The notes: a model not told the origin generated them from the letters alone. A stretch of 64,000 nt of DNA from Branchiostoma floridae (GCF_000003815.2 NC_049988.1:17232088-17296087), one strand, 5' to 3'; positions 49,564-60,756 are shown, counted from the first letter of the stretch. Numbers and translations: made by a program.

Positions 49564-49665
49564 CTTTGTTATGCTTTCCGTGAGGTCATAAACTTGTAAA
49601 ACAGCTGGATATCCTGAACTTCGATGTTGAAATTGTGTTGGACGCCCGTTTGAGGCACTTGACAT
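49564..49665 (-). other. Upstream exon with short ORF (MSSASNGRPTQFQHRSS..)
   Basis: From an ATG at 49665 the minus strand is open for 34 codons to a donor (AAAG|GTATTT) at 49564. Spliced to the acceptor at 48787 it reads 14 more codons (MTAYQNICQLSGTM) and stops, so it would be a 48-codon upstream ORF in the dynein mRNA; it cannot join the dynein frame. Its first ten codons are duplicated in inverted orientation at 57261 on the plus strand. Confidence 0.45.
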
Positions 49666-49757
49666 GGTCACGTAAAAAAAAGATTAAAAAAATTGCGGTG
49701 GGCTAAATCAGGCTGTCAAAGGTGTCCTTGTAATCCCCACGAGTTGTTCTATCTGCC
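49637..49757 (-). repeat. Left arm of inverted duplication flanking the satellite
   Basis: About 120 bp (GGACGCCCGTTTGAGGCACT, GGCTGTCAAAGG, TAATCCCCACGAGTTGTTCT) are over 90% identical, inverted, to 57170-57292. Weaker similarity extends further inward, to about 49930 (TATGGGGGTTTC, TTCCGGGTC). Includes the start codon of the short upstream ORF. Confidence 0.85.
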
Positions 49758-49759
49758 TT

Positions 49760-50225
49760 GTGAATCTCAAGCGATGGACTTTTACGAGAAAGTATATATT
49801 TGATGTCAAAGTTGACCGATTTTCGACAGCTTTTTCCTATGGTTTCGCCATTGTTTTCAAGCCGAAATACGCACCGTATGGGGGTTTCGGGGTGTCCGCT
49901 TAGTGGGCGAGGTTCAACTGTTTCCGGGTCACGCTATACCGTTGCGGCAGTCACTCGTGACCTCACTCGGTAGTGTACACATTCAAGTACTTTTGATGGT
50001 GCTGTCAGCGTTTTATCATGTTACGAAGTAATATTGAAATGTCTTTGAAGTATAAGACAGCACTATGATCTGTAAGGTGTTATTCCAATAGGTTGCGTCG
50101 TGGGTAAAGTGAACTGTAGGTAACGTTACCCGACGAAGGCTTTTTGCATCTGACTGTTAACTGTTGAAGATATTAGATACATTGCTCGCGCCTGTGACTG
50201 AGGGATTAACTAAGATTAGAACAGT
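49760..50225. other. Unique DNA between inverted arm and satellite; likely dynein promoter side
   Basis: GC-richer DNA with TTCCGGGTCACGC and CACTCGTGACCTCACTCGG. It lies upstream of the first dynein 5' exon, so it may hold the promoter; no TATA box seen. Confidence 0.35.
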
Positions 50226-53200
50226 ATATAGCTAATTAATAGCGAAAAACGTGTTCAGAAGAGAAATTGTGCCAATTTGAATGACACAAAAAATAGCGCC
50301 GTAAGAATTGTAACGTTATATAGCTAATTTGTGGCGGAAAAAGTGTTCAGAAGACGAACTGTGTCAAATTGAATGACACATCTAAAGGAACGTTGTGCGC
50401 TGCATTAAGTGTATATAGCTAACTCATAGCGAAAAACGTGTTCAGAAGACAAACTGTGTCAATTTGAATGACACACTTACAGGTAGCGCAATAAGAAATG
50501 TATATAGCAAACTAATAGCGGAAAAAGTGTTCAGGAGACAAACTGTGTCATTTTGAATGACACACTTGCAGATAGCGCAATAAGAACTGTATATAGCAAA
50601 CTAATTGCGGAAAAAGTGTTCAGAAGACAAACTGTGTCAATTTGAATGACACACTTACAGATAGCGCAATAAGAAATGTATATAGCTAACTCATAGCGAA
50701 GTGTAACGTGATCAGAAGACAAACTGTGTCAATTTGAATGACACACTTGCAGATAGCGCAATAAGAACTGTATATAGCAAACTAATAGCGGAAAAAGTGT
50801 TCAGGAGACAAACTGTGTCAATTTGAATGACACACTTACAGGTAGCGCAATAAGGAATGTATATAGCAAACTAATAGCGGAAAAAGTGTTCAGGAGACAA
50901 ACTGTGTCAATTTGAATGACACACTTGCAGATAGTGCAATAAGAACTGTATATAGCTAATCTCCAAGCAGATCCTACGGTGGCGTAATATACGATCAAAG
51001 CCGACCAAGGAGTGTAGCTTGCCAAAGTGAGACCATTTGCCACCGGGGATCTGCCTTCACCCGAACGAGGAGGGGCATTTCTATTGAATAAAGGTGTCTC
51101 TGCCCCTCCTTTGCCGGTATTAACAGCTACACGAATATCCGAGTTGCTAATGTTTTTATGAGCGGCTCGCGTACTATCCCAGGAGAAGCTCATTGACCCG
51201 CGCCGCCGGTCACAGTGGGAGGCACGCTCCAAATGGCGCCAAAATAAGAAGCTGACAGCATCACAACGTAACAGAAGAAACGCACCGGTACATAAAATTT
51301 CCAACTCAAGAAATCGAATAAAAGTCCTACAATCAATTTAAACTTACCAAAAGTCTTCATTTATATATAGAAATATCAAACGAACGTTAAAACTTTGGTA
51401 TTTTGAACGTACAATCTGAAAGTAAGCATCCCTCATTGCGTTTGGATGCGCTGAAGGAAAGCCTCAAGCGCGGACAGCCATCTTTGTTTCGTATCGAAAG
51501 TTTCTTGCCTGGTTTCTTGCAGTTTTTATCCGCTATTTCTTAATTTCTCGAGCAAACTGAGCCATGGGCCAGATGCCTGCCTTCAGCTAGCAGCTATGGC
51601 AACTGAGGTTCTCGCGGCTCAAATTCCCAGACGTCTCGAAAGATACGACGAACTCTGTCGTCCATGGTTCAAACTAGGTTCAAACTGGCCAGACTAACGG
51701 TTCGCGCAGTGACCTAAAATTATGATAAACGGTCTACATTCTTTTTCTTAATCTCGAACCAGATCCACGGTCCGTAATGTATAGTATCAAACTTCCCGTA
51801 TCATCACTTCCTGTAAAGTTCACCCAGCTGACACGCTTGTCGGGGCGCGCGAGCCATGCCGGACGGAGGGCAATTTAGGCAATTGACACCTCCTCGGCAA
51901 GCACAATTTGATTAGCAACAATTGGATGTTAATAGCCTTTGTTGGAACCGATTGAAGCCAGATCCTACGGGAAGTTTGATACTATACATTACGGACCGTG
52001 GATCTGGTTCGAGATTATATATAGCAAACTAATAGCGGAAAAAGTGTTCAGAAGACAAACTGTGTCAATTTGAATGACACACTTGCAGATAGCGCAATAA
52101 GAAATGTACGTAGCAAACTCATAGCGAAGTGTTACGTGTTCAGAAGACAAACTGTGTCAATTTGAATGACACACTTACAGGTAGCGCAATAAGAAATGTA
52201 TATAGCTAACTCATAGCGAAAAACGTGTTCAGAAGACAAACTGTGTCAATTTGAATGACACACTTACAGGTAGCGCAATAAGAAATGTATATAGCAAACT
52301 AATAGCGGAAAAAGTGTTCAGGAGACAAACTGTGTCAATTTGAATGACACACTTGCAGATAGCGCAATAAGAACTGTATATAGCAAACTAATAGCGGAAA
52401 AAGTGTTCAGAAGACAAACTGTGTCAATTTGAATGACACACTTACAGGTAGCGCAATAAGAAATGTATATAGCAAACTAATAGCGGAAAAAGTGTTCAGG
52501 AGACAAACTGTGTCAATTTGAATGACACACTTGCAGATAGCGCAATAAGAACTGTATATAGCAAACTAATAGCGGAAAAAGTGTTCAGGAGACAAACTGT
52601 GTCAATTTGAATGACACACTTGCAGATAGCGCAATAAGAACAGTATATAGCAGACTAATAGCGGAAAAAGTGTTCAGAAGACAAACTGTGTCAATTTGAA
52701 TGACACACTTACAGATAGCGCAATAAGAAATGTATATAGCAAACTAATAACGGAGAAAGTGTTCAGGAGACGACCGCTGTCAACTAGAAGGACACACTTC
52801 CAGATAGCGCAATAAGAAATGTATATAGCTGACTCATAACGAAGTGTAACGTGATCAGAAGACAAACTGTGTCAATTTGAATGACACACTTGCAGATAGC
52901 GCAATAAGAACAGTATATAGCAAACTAATAGCGGAAAAAGTGTTCAGGAGACAAACTGTGTCAATTTGAATGACACACTGACAGGTAGCGGAATAAGAAA
53001 TGTATATAGCAAACTAATAGCGGAAAAGGTGTTCAGGAGACAAACTGTGTCAATTTGAATGACACACTTGCAGATAGCGCAATAAGAACAGTATATAGCA
53101 GACTAATAGCGGAAAAAGTGTTCAGAAGACAAACTGTGTCAATTTGAATGACACACTTGCAGATAGCGCAATAAGAACTGTATATAGCAAACTAATAGCG

Positions 53201-53760
53201 GAAAAAGTGTTCAGAAGACAAACTGTGTCAATTTGAATGACACACTTACAGGTAGCGCAATAAGAAATGTATATAGCTAACTCATAGCGAAGTGTAACGT
53301 GTTCAGAAGACAAACTGTGTCAATTTGAATGACACACTTACAGGTAGCGCAATAAGAAATGTATATAGCAAACTAATAGCGGAAAAAGTGTTCAGGAGAC
53401 AAACTGTGTCAATTTGAATGACACACTTGCAGATAGCGCAATAAGAACTGTATATAGCAAACTAATAGCGGCGCTATAGTGCAATAAGAGCGCCGTTAAA
53501 ACAGTATATAACTAACTTAAAGCGAAAAGTGTATTCAGTAGACTACCTGTGTCAATTTGAATGACAGATTTATAGAAAAGTGCTGTAAGAACTGTATATA
53601 GCGGAAAACGTGTTCATGGGACAAACTGTGTCAATTTGCATGACATACTCACATTATAGCGCCGTAAAAACAGTACATAGCTAACCAATTTAAAAAACGT
53701 GTTTAGGATACAAAATGTGTCTATGTGAATGACACATTCATAGAACAGCGAGGTAAATTT
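50226..53760 (+). repeat. 90-bp satellite, array A
   Basis: About 26 units of a 90-bp repeat: TATATAGCAAACTAATAGCG, GAAAAAGTGTTCAGGAGACA, AACTGTGTCAATTTGAATGA, CACACTTGCAGATAGCGCAA. Each contains the 7-bp inverted pair TGTGTCA..TGACACA. Neighbouring units alternate between TTACAGGTAGCG..AGAAATG and TTGCAGATAGCG..AGAACTG types, hinting at a 180-bp higher-order unit. Interrupted by the insertion at 50956-52016; units decay after about 53470. Long frames across it arise because 90 is divisible by three. Confidence 0.95.
50956..52016. mobile_element. 1.06-kb insertion inside satellite array A
   Basis: Non-satellite DNA interrupts the array. Its right end is a hairpin with a 51-bp perfect inverted repeat (51750-51800 and 51966-52016; e.g. 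ATCTCGAACCAGATCCACGG). CAGATCCTACGG occurs near both ends of the insert. TATATAGC flanks both sides and could be a target duplication or simply satellite sequence. No transposase-like frame. Confidence 0.7.
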
Positions 53761-53824
53761 ATTTTGACGAAAGCTTGCTCTAACAAAACCTTTTTCAATC
53801 GGATGATCATACTATTTAATTATC

Positions 53825-56755
53825 GCTTTACTTTACTTGTGTGTCATATGAATTGACACAGTTGCCATCCTCACGAAGTTTTCTGTTGTAAAATGGTTAT
53901 ATGCAGTTCTTACAGCGCTTTTCTTTAGGTGTGTCATACAAATTGACACAGTTTTGTGTCCTGAACACATTAGCCGTTAAGATTTAGTCATACATTTGTA
54001 TACTATACGTTCGGCGCTATTCTACAAATGTGTCGAAACAAATCGACACAGCTGTGCTTTTGACTACGTTTTCAGCAATAAAGTTGTTAGGTACAGCCCA
54101 AAGTACACTTTTTACCAGTGTGTCATATAAATTGACACAAATTCTTTACTGTCCAACTTTTTCCGTGATCAATTCTGCACACGTTAAACAGCGCTTTTCT
54201 AATTGTGGGTGATATAGATTGACACAGTTGTCCCCCGGGAAAACGTTTTCCATTTTTAAGACACGGTTCAAACATCGCTAACAAAGGTGTCAGACAAATT
54301 CACACAATTTCCCTCCTGAAAAAGTCGTCCGCCATCAAGACAACTTTACACTGATTTCACATCGTGTTTCATAGTGTGTCATATGAAATAACAGTTGTCC
54401 TCCTGACAAGTTTTTCTGTCATTTGATACAGTTGTCGTCCTGACCGTGAGGGTTTTCCGTTTTGTGAAATTTTGATAAGTTAAAAAAACTTGTTAATTGA
54501 CACAGTTGTCGTCCCGACCAAGTCTTCCATCAGTTTAATACTGTTTAATCATCGCACTAGTGTGCCATACTATCAGTGACAGTTGTCCACCAAAGTTTCC
54601 GTCATGAGGCAGTTTTATACTGTTTAACACCTGGTTATTAATTGCAAAGCCGTCCTCCTGACAAAGTTTTCTGTTATAAACTATTGTGTCAATTAATGTG
54701 ACAAATTAGCAGACTGAATAGATATGCCTAAATCGTATAATCATTCGATTGAAAAAGTTTTCGGCAGAGCGAGTTTTCCGTCATAAGATAGTTATTATGC
54801 GTTTCAAAAGTGTGTCATATGATTGACACAGTTTTCAGCTCAGACAGCGCAGTACTAGATTTGACAGTTTACTTGAACAAGTTAGTATTTCAGTTACTTT
54901 AAACCCTACCATGGTCCAAACTCCAGTAATCAGTTGTTAATTGCTATGAAATAACCGCATCTAAAGTCATGTATATACGAAGGAACGCCATTTAGTTCGT
55001 AAGAAGGGGCCTTAGAACTTGTCTGACACACTTGCAGAAAAGCGCTGCCTGAACCACGCTATTATATAAGTGTGTCATTCATATTGACACAGTTTGACTT
55101 CTGAACACGCATTAATATTCCGCTTTAAGTTAGCTATATACAGTTCTTACGGCGCTATTATGTAAGTGTGTCATTCAAATTGACACAGTTTGTCTCCTGA
55201 ATACGTTTTCGGTATTAGTTTGTTATATACAGTTATTTGGGCGCTGTCTACAAGTGTGTCATTCAAATTGACACAGTTTGACATTTGAACACGCATTCCG
55301 CTTTAAGTTAACTATATACAGTTCTTACAGCGCTATTCTATCATGCATTGTGTCATTCAAATTGACACAGTTTGTCTCCTGAACATGTTTTTCGCTCCAA
55401 GTTAGCTATATACAGTTCTTACGGCACTATCATGTAAGTGTGTCATTCAAATTGACACAGTTTGACTCCTGAGCACGTCACGTTTTCGCTATTAGTTAGC
55501 TATATACAGTTCTTACGGATTATCATGTAAGTGTGTCATTCAAATTGACACAGTTTGACTCCTGAACACGTTTTTCGCTATTAGTTAGCTATATACAGTT
55601 CTTACGGCACTATTTTATAAGTGTGTCATTCAAATTGACACAGTTTGACATTTGAACACGCATTGCGCTTTAAGTTAGCTATATACAGTTCTTACAGCGC
55701 TGTTCTATGAATGCATCATTCAAATTGACACAATTTGTCTCCTGAACACCCTTTTTCGCTATTAGTTAGCTATATAAAGTTCATTCAGCTTTGTTCTGTA
55801 AGTGTGTCATTCAAATTGGCACAGTTTGACACCTGAATACGTTTTCCGCGATTTCTTAGCTATATACAGGTCTTACATTGCTGTTCTATAAATGTGTCAT
55901 TCAAAGTGAAACATTTTGTCTCCTGAACACGTTTCTCGCTATTAGTGAGCTATACACAGTTCTTACGGCGCTTTTATGTCAGTGTGTCATTCAAATTGAC
56001 ATAGTTTGTCTCCTGAACACGTTTACGCTCCTAGTTAGCTATATACAGTTCTTACGGCACTATCATGTAAGTGTGTCATTCAAATTGACACAGTTTGACT
56101 CCTGAACACGTTTTCCGCTATTAGTTAGCTATATACAGTTCTTTTAGCTTTGTTCTATAAGTGTGTCATTCAAATTGGCACAGTTTGACACCTGAATACG
56201 TTTTTCGCGATTACTTAATAGCTATATACAGGTCTAACATCGCTGTTCTATAAATGTGTCATTCAAAGTGACACATTTTGTCTCCTGAACACGTTTCTCG
56301 CTATTTGTTAGCTACATACAGTTCTTACGGCGCTATTATGTAAGTGCCCCATTCAAATTGACATAGTTTGTCTCCTAAACACGTTTATCGCTATTAGTTA
56401 AGCTACATACAGTTCTTACGGCGCTATTATGTAATGTAACAGTGGTGTTCAAGGACTGCTTAACCGAAGACGCCTAACGGCTTAAGCCTTTTGGCCGAAC
56501 GGTTTGCACGTTCGATTTGTGATCCGGCTGCCCGGGTTCGGCGCGGGTTCGAATCCCGGGATTCGGGGTGTTGTTTCTTTCTGTTCTTACTCGCCCCTCT
56601 GGTTGTTTCAGTAAGTGTGTCATTCAAATTGACACAGTTTGTCTCCCCAAGGAGGTCTCCCGAACACGTTTTCCGCTATTAGTTCCCTGTATACACTTCT
56701 TACAGCACTGTTCTATAAATGTGTTATTCAAATTAACACAGTTTGTCTCCTGATG
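53825..56755 (-). repeat. 90-bp satellite, array B (inverted)
   Basis: The same unit in reverse: GTGTGTCATTCAAATTGACA, CAGTTTGTCTCCTGAACACG, TTAGTTAGCTATATACAGTT, CTTACGGCGCTATTATGTAA. About 25 copies. From 53.8 to 55.0 kb units are strongly decayed but most keep GTGTCAT..TTGACACAG at about 90-bp spacing. A tRNA-like insertion interrupts it at 56440-56600. Confidence 0.95.
56466..56560 (+). repeat. tRNA-like sequence in satellite array B
   Basis: A-box-like TTTTGGCCGAACGGTTTGCA and B box CGGGTTCGAATCCCGGG with TTGTGAT between. The anticodon stem does not pair well and the variable region is long, so it is a tRNA pseudogene or SINE head, not a confident tRNA gene. Related to the minus-strand sequence at 58886-58965. 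Confidence 0.55.
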
Positions 56756-57169
56756 TCTACGAGAATGCCAGTAACTTAGTTCGTTCGGAAGGGACCTTAC
56801 AACCGTTGCAGATTCGCAACGTGGGCCGAGACGATACGAACATACACAAACTTAAAAAACGTTCTGCAAGTTCAAACATACTTTCGCCAAGAGTCCCTTA
56901 ACAAACCTAATTTAACAATATGCGTAAGCCTGACTTGAATCCTCCTCTACCGAACCTAGCGCAGACTGAGACCGTCAAGATACCTGGTGGCCCGCGTTCC
57001 ATGACCTCACTCGTACGACCCGGAAGTATATGATCGTAATCGGTTGCACGGAAACCCCCATGCAGTGCGAAATCGAGGCCGAAAACAGGCATAAAGAGCC
57101 AGTTTGAAGGATAACTTTGACTCTTCAAATCTCATCCCGAAATAATATTTGAATCAACACGAGTACTGT

Positions 57170-57292
57170 AGGCGATAGAACAACTCGTGGGGATTACGTG
57201 GGTACCTTTGACAGCCTGATTTGGGCCACCGCGATTTTTTAATCTTTTTTTTACGCGACCATGTCAAGTGCCTCAAACGGGCGTCCAACAAT
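57170..57292 (+). repeat. Right arm of inverted duplication flanking the satellite
   Basis: Inverted match to 49637-49757. Contains ATG at 57261 starting MSSASNGRPT, which then diverges and stops after 30 codons (ending GTTFNL). Weaker inverted similarity extends inward to about 57000 (GAAACCCCCATGCAG, GACCCGGAAG). Confidence 0.85.
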
Positions 57293-57516
57293 TGTTGCTA
57301 GGCCGCCATTTATATCCCACAATGCACTTGTTGGGACAACTTTTAACCTTTGACCTCAAACATATTTTCCAAATTAATAAAATCTATGCAAAAAAATTAC
57401 CACTTTCTAGTAATCACACATATTTCCGTTCAATTCCATTAGATTGATATATCTTTGGTGTTCTATAAACGAGTTTTATTGAACTGTAATAAATATTTAT
57501 AACCTTTGAACTTTCA

Positions 57517-57533
57517 GTCACGTGACTGAGTCA
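57517..57533 (+). promoter_or_regulatory. CLEAR/E-box GTCACGTGAC plus AP-1 TGAGTCA
   Basis: GTCACGTGAC (57517-57526) is the palindromic CLEAR consensus bound by MiT/TFE factors that control lysosomal genes; TGAGTCA (57527-57533) abuts it. They sit just before a probable first exon (donor 57641) of the granulin gene, a lysosome-linked gene in animals. Confidence 0.55.
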
Positions 57534-57539
57534 CGAGGA

Positions 57540-57640
57540 AAGTTCAGCCACAGGTGATCAGCTGGTCACAGGACGGTCACCTGGTACCACCTGCCTCCCT
57601 GCACGTTTCCAGTGGAGTAAAGCATTGTTCTAACCACCAG
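57540..57640 (+). other. GRN: Probable 5' untranslated first exon of granulin gene
   Basis: GC-rich DNA ends in a strong donor (CCACCAG|GTAAGTTC at 57641). The next matching acceptor is TTAATCTATAG at 61293, two bases before the granulin ATG. The transcription start is unknown; limits are approximate. Confidence 0.45.
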
Positions 57641-58020
57641 GTAAGTTCTGATGTCTTATTGTGTCGTCTGCGAAGTTATTACATGATGCTAGATGTATTT
57701 TATGGTGTCGTTTTAGATTTCCAAGTGCGTGTTTGCGTAACACGGAAGTACAAAAATTATTTGTACCTTTTTTTAGGGGACTATGTTTCATGTTTGGCCC
57801 TAAATACGGGTCAAAAGTCGTTGGTGCTAATTTCTGAGCAGCAATTGTTCATCTGTATTTCATCCCAAGAGAATGAAGAGTTGTTTTGCTTGTCTGTGAT
57901 GTGTATGTTTACTACACAAGACTTCTACTAGTACACATGAGTTAAAAAATATTGGCAACTTGTACTTGCAATTGCAAGCAGTAATTGACTGGTACAACCT
58001 CCTTGGTACAACCAAGGACG

Positions 58021-58090
58021 TCCTTGTATAACAGTGGTTAGGATTTGTGGCTTTCACCCACAAGGTCTGGGTTCGATTCCTGGCATGGGA
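58021..58090 (+). repeat. tRNA-Glu-like sequence (pseudogene or SINE head)
   Basis: Matches tRNA-Glu in AGTGGTTAGGATTTGTGG, loop CTTTCAC (anticodon TTC), stem CCACA and GGGTTCGATTCC. D-arm region is one base short and the lower acceptor stem mispairs (TCCTTGT vs CATGGGA). Directly before it, AACCAAGGACGTCC is identical to the 3' part of the 5S-like sequence at 19918-20034. Confidence 0.7.
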
Positions 58091-58140
58091 ACCAGTGAAA
58101 TGACAAGACGGGCCACGGGCACACTTACCTCATATGCCCT

Positions 58141-58760
58141 GTGAGTAGTTGGTGGGGTCACGTGGTCTTTTGGTTACGTGTGCAACGCATGCCGAGTGCG
58201 TGCCGACAGTCGGTGTTTGTCGGTAAATCGCACTTCGGGTACCTTCTGCATCCGTCGGAAATCTCCGTCGGAACATTCGGCACCCACTCGTGCAATCCCG
58301 GGTACAACGTACTCAAATGTCGGGTCACACTCGGAACACCAACCCCGGCAGTTCAGCCCGGGCGATCCGACAACAATACCTTGCCTACCTTGGCCTACCG
58401 CCTATGGACTGACTTCACTCTTGGACCTCTCTCTCATTTTCTCCAAGACTTACGGACTTGAGGTTTTCGGCGTCATATTCGTAACAAATCTACCTACCTG
58501 TGATATCAATCTGATTTTTGTTAAGACTTGGAGAATTTTTTCTAAATTATCTCAAAGTTACGACATACAAAAATGGGGAACGTATCCTGAAAGTGCCTCT
58601 GTTTCGGCCAATTTTCTACAAGTTTTCGCCAGAGAAAGATATGGTGCCTTCCTTTTACGCCCCTCTACGCTTTCCACATAAAAAGCAATTGATGGCACAT
58701 GTTTGGACATGTTTGAGAGGCAAAGTTTCGCAGGAATTTTGAATCGGCAAATCGAGCCGC
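58141..58760. other. Unrecognised GC-rich stretch in granulin intron 1
   Basis: Two overlapping plus-strand frames (58141-58461, 58178-58681) are open, but I see no known domain and no splice context. Probably repeat-derived. Confidence 0.3.
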
Positions 58761-58885
58761 CATTTTCCTAAGTGCCGCACATGAGGCGTTTTGTCGTGAA
58801 TGGACCAGACCAAATTCTCACAGGTGTGTGCCCGTGCGGGCGAGTAGGACAGAAACTTGTGAAAGAAACAATATATACAAATATC

Positions 58886-58965
58886 CTGACTCTTGGGAAT
58901 CGAACCCGGGTCGCCATATCACAACACAAGCAGCCTAACCAATTGAGCCAAAAGCCTGACAGGCA
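58886..58965 (-). repeat. tRNA-like sequence, minus strand
   Basis: Reverse strand: TTTTGGCTCAATTGGTTAGG (A box), TTGTGAT, CCCGGGTTCGATTCCC (B box). Anticodon stem poorly paired; probably a SINE head. Confidence 0.55.
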
Positions 58966-59012
58966 TTTGGCTTAGTCAGTTAGCGCTACTTGAACCCCCA
59001 CTGTTACACTTG

Positions 59013-60560
59013 GGGACTGTACGATATTTATCAGGGGGGAGGGCTGGTGCATTAGGGGGGAGGGCCATGTTAATTTTTTTTTAGGTGGGGGGAGGGCCAT
59101 GTTAATTTTTTTTGCGATAGGGGGGAGGGCCATGTTAATTTTTTTGAAAGAATTGTTTATACTAATTTTTGTTTTGATATCTTGACTTGGCCCTAAAACT
59201 GATAAAATAAGCCTTCTGAATAGCCTAAAATGCAAGAGCTTCCGGGGGGCGGTCCCCCAAAGTGGCGCTGCCCTGGACCAGCGCTCCGGCCAGGCATACA
59301 TTATTCCGTCTATGGACTTATTTTTTTCTGGAAAGACGCACTCGGCTCGGCTGAGTTTCCCCAAATATTTAAGTTACAAAAGCGGTGCGCGGTAAATATG
59401 TGAAGAATCCAAAACTATACATTTTATTTTTTATTTACAACATTTCTTTTGTTTCAAAAGGACAAAATTTGCGGCAGAAAAGGGGCCGCAATATTGTTGT
59501 CAAGCGTCGATCGACAGCACATGGCGCGGCATGCCCCCCTCCCCAGACGGACTGTCGATCGCACGCACGTTGGGACGTCTTTTGGCTACTCCTTCGAGGC
59601 TAAACCGGCACTGATCACTGCCAAAGACGCAGCAGATCACCCTCCTTCGTATAATGGATAACGTTCTTGGTCTACTCTACTCTATGTCAAAAGAAATCCA
59701 GCGGTGAGCCAAAGATTTCACGCCGAAAACGGGGTTACCTGAGGTCGCACGAAACAAACGCACGCTCCTGGAAAATGACGGCGCGGCCTTGTAAAACCCG
59801 ACCGATTCGATAAATGATAAATTTGAGTAAAATCATCGGGCAAAATAGAAAAAAGAAAGTAGAAAAAAACACAAGGTGTGATGGCGCCGTCATTCTATCC
59901 TCTGGAAAAACTGATTTGATGCAGGAGGGCGCAACATCGATCGCACGAGGTAGGCATTTTTTTATTCAATGCCGGAAAAAAATTGGCAGGATTTTTCCAT
60001 GGGCTGACGAACTCACTGGCTAGAGCCCTGTTTGGAAGCATCAAAAACCCAAAATTTTCATATAGACATGACTGGACAAATAATACCCGGGCCAGATCAC
60101 GGACTGCTGATTCCCCGAGCTTATAGTATGTTATAACGTATTTTTGGGGAGAGGGCGGACGTCGATTACTGAAAAACGCCCGGAGTAAAAAAGGCAACCG
60201 GCATCCAATCTCGAGGGCATAATTTTCCTCTCAAATTGCAGGAAATTCTGTTTTAGAGGGTCTGAAAATCCAAATTTTCCCGGGGGAGCATGCCCCCAGA
60301 CCCCTGCCCCGACGCTGTGAAAAAATCCACACACTGGCGCCCTTATGCCCTGACGTCGATTAAGATTATTTTATCGGTTGTTTTTCTACCCGTTTGATTT
60401 TGCCTGTCGGGGGGAGGGCCATGTTGATTTTTTTGAGGTGGAGGGGGAGGGTCACGTTAAATTTTTTTGAGATGGGGGGGAGGGCCATCAAAAAATTTTT
60501 TGATCAGACTTCCAATGCAACAGCCCTCTCCCCCCCCCCCAATAAATATCGTACGGTCCC
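59013..60560. mobile_element. Non-autonomous DNA transposon, 1.55 kb
   Basis: Inverted ends: GGGACTGTACGATATTTATC at left, AATAAATATCGTACGGTCCC at right, each followed by a G/C run. Subterminal GGGGAGGGCCATGTTAATTT is repeated three times on the left and twice or more in the right part. The interior has no transposase-like frame. In granulin intron 1. Confidence 0.85.
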
Positions 60561-60756
60561 TTGGTATAACAAAAGACTAATCCGGGACAAGTAGTAAAAG
60601 GACATGTCAGCAATTGTTCGGCATGAAAAACAACATATTCAAAGTGAAAAACAGCGTTGTGTACTGACAACTGCCGCATCCGTTAGCCTTCTAGTTTTCC
60701 ATTGAAAACTGACTGTCAAACTTCTGAAAACAGTTTACTTTTGTAACTAATGGATA

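Noticed and set aside
50801-51304. 167-residue minus-strand frame
   Set aside because: It crosses from the insertion into satellite DNA and shows no family features.
50531-53313. Several similar 63-residue reading frames (MSSDHVTLRYE..)
   Set aside because: They are translations of the 90-bp satellite, open only because the unit length is a multiple of three; no start context or domain.
50226-56755. CRISPR-like regular palindromic repeats
   Set aside because: The DNA is from an animal genome; the sequence between the palindromes is itself repeated rather than unique spacers, and no cas genes are present.
57554-57931. 125-residue plus-strand frame as a coding exon
   Set aside because: A strong donor at 57641 interrupts it, and the translation has no recognised features.
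58021-58090. Functional tRNA-Glu gene
   Set aside because: One base short in the D region and half the acceptor stem mispairs; kept as a tRNA-like repeat.
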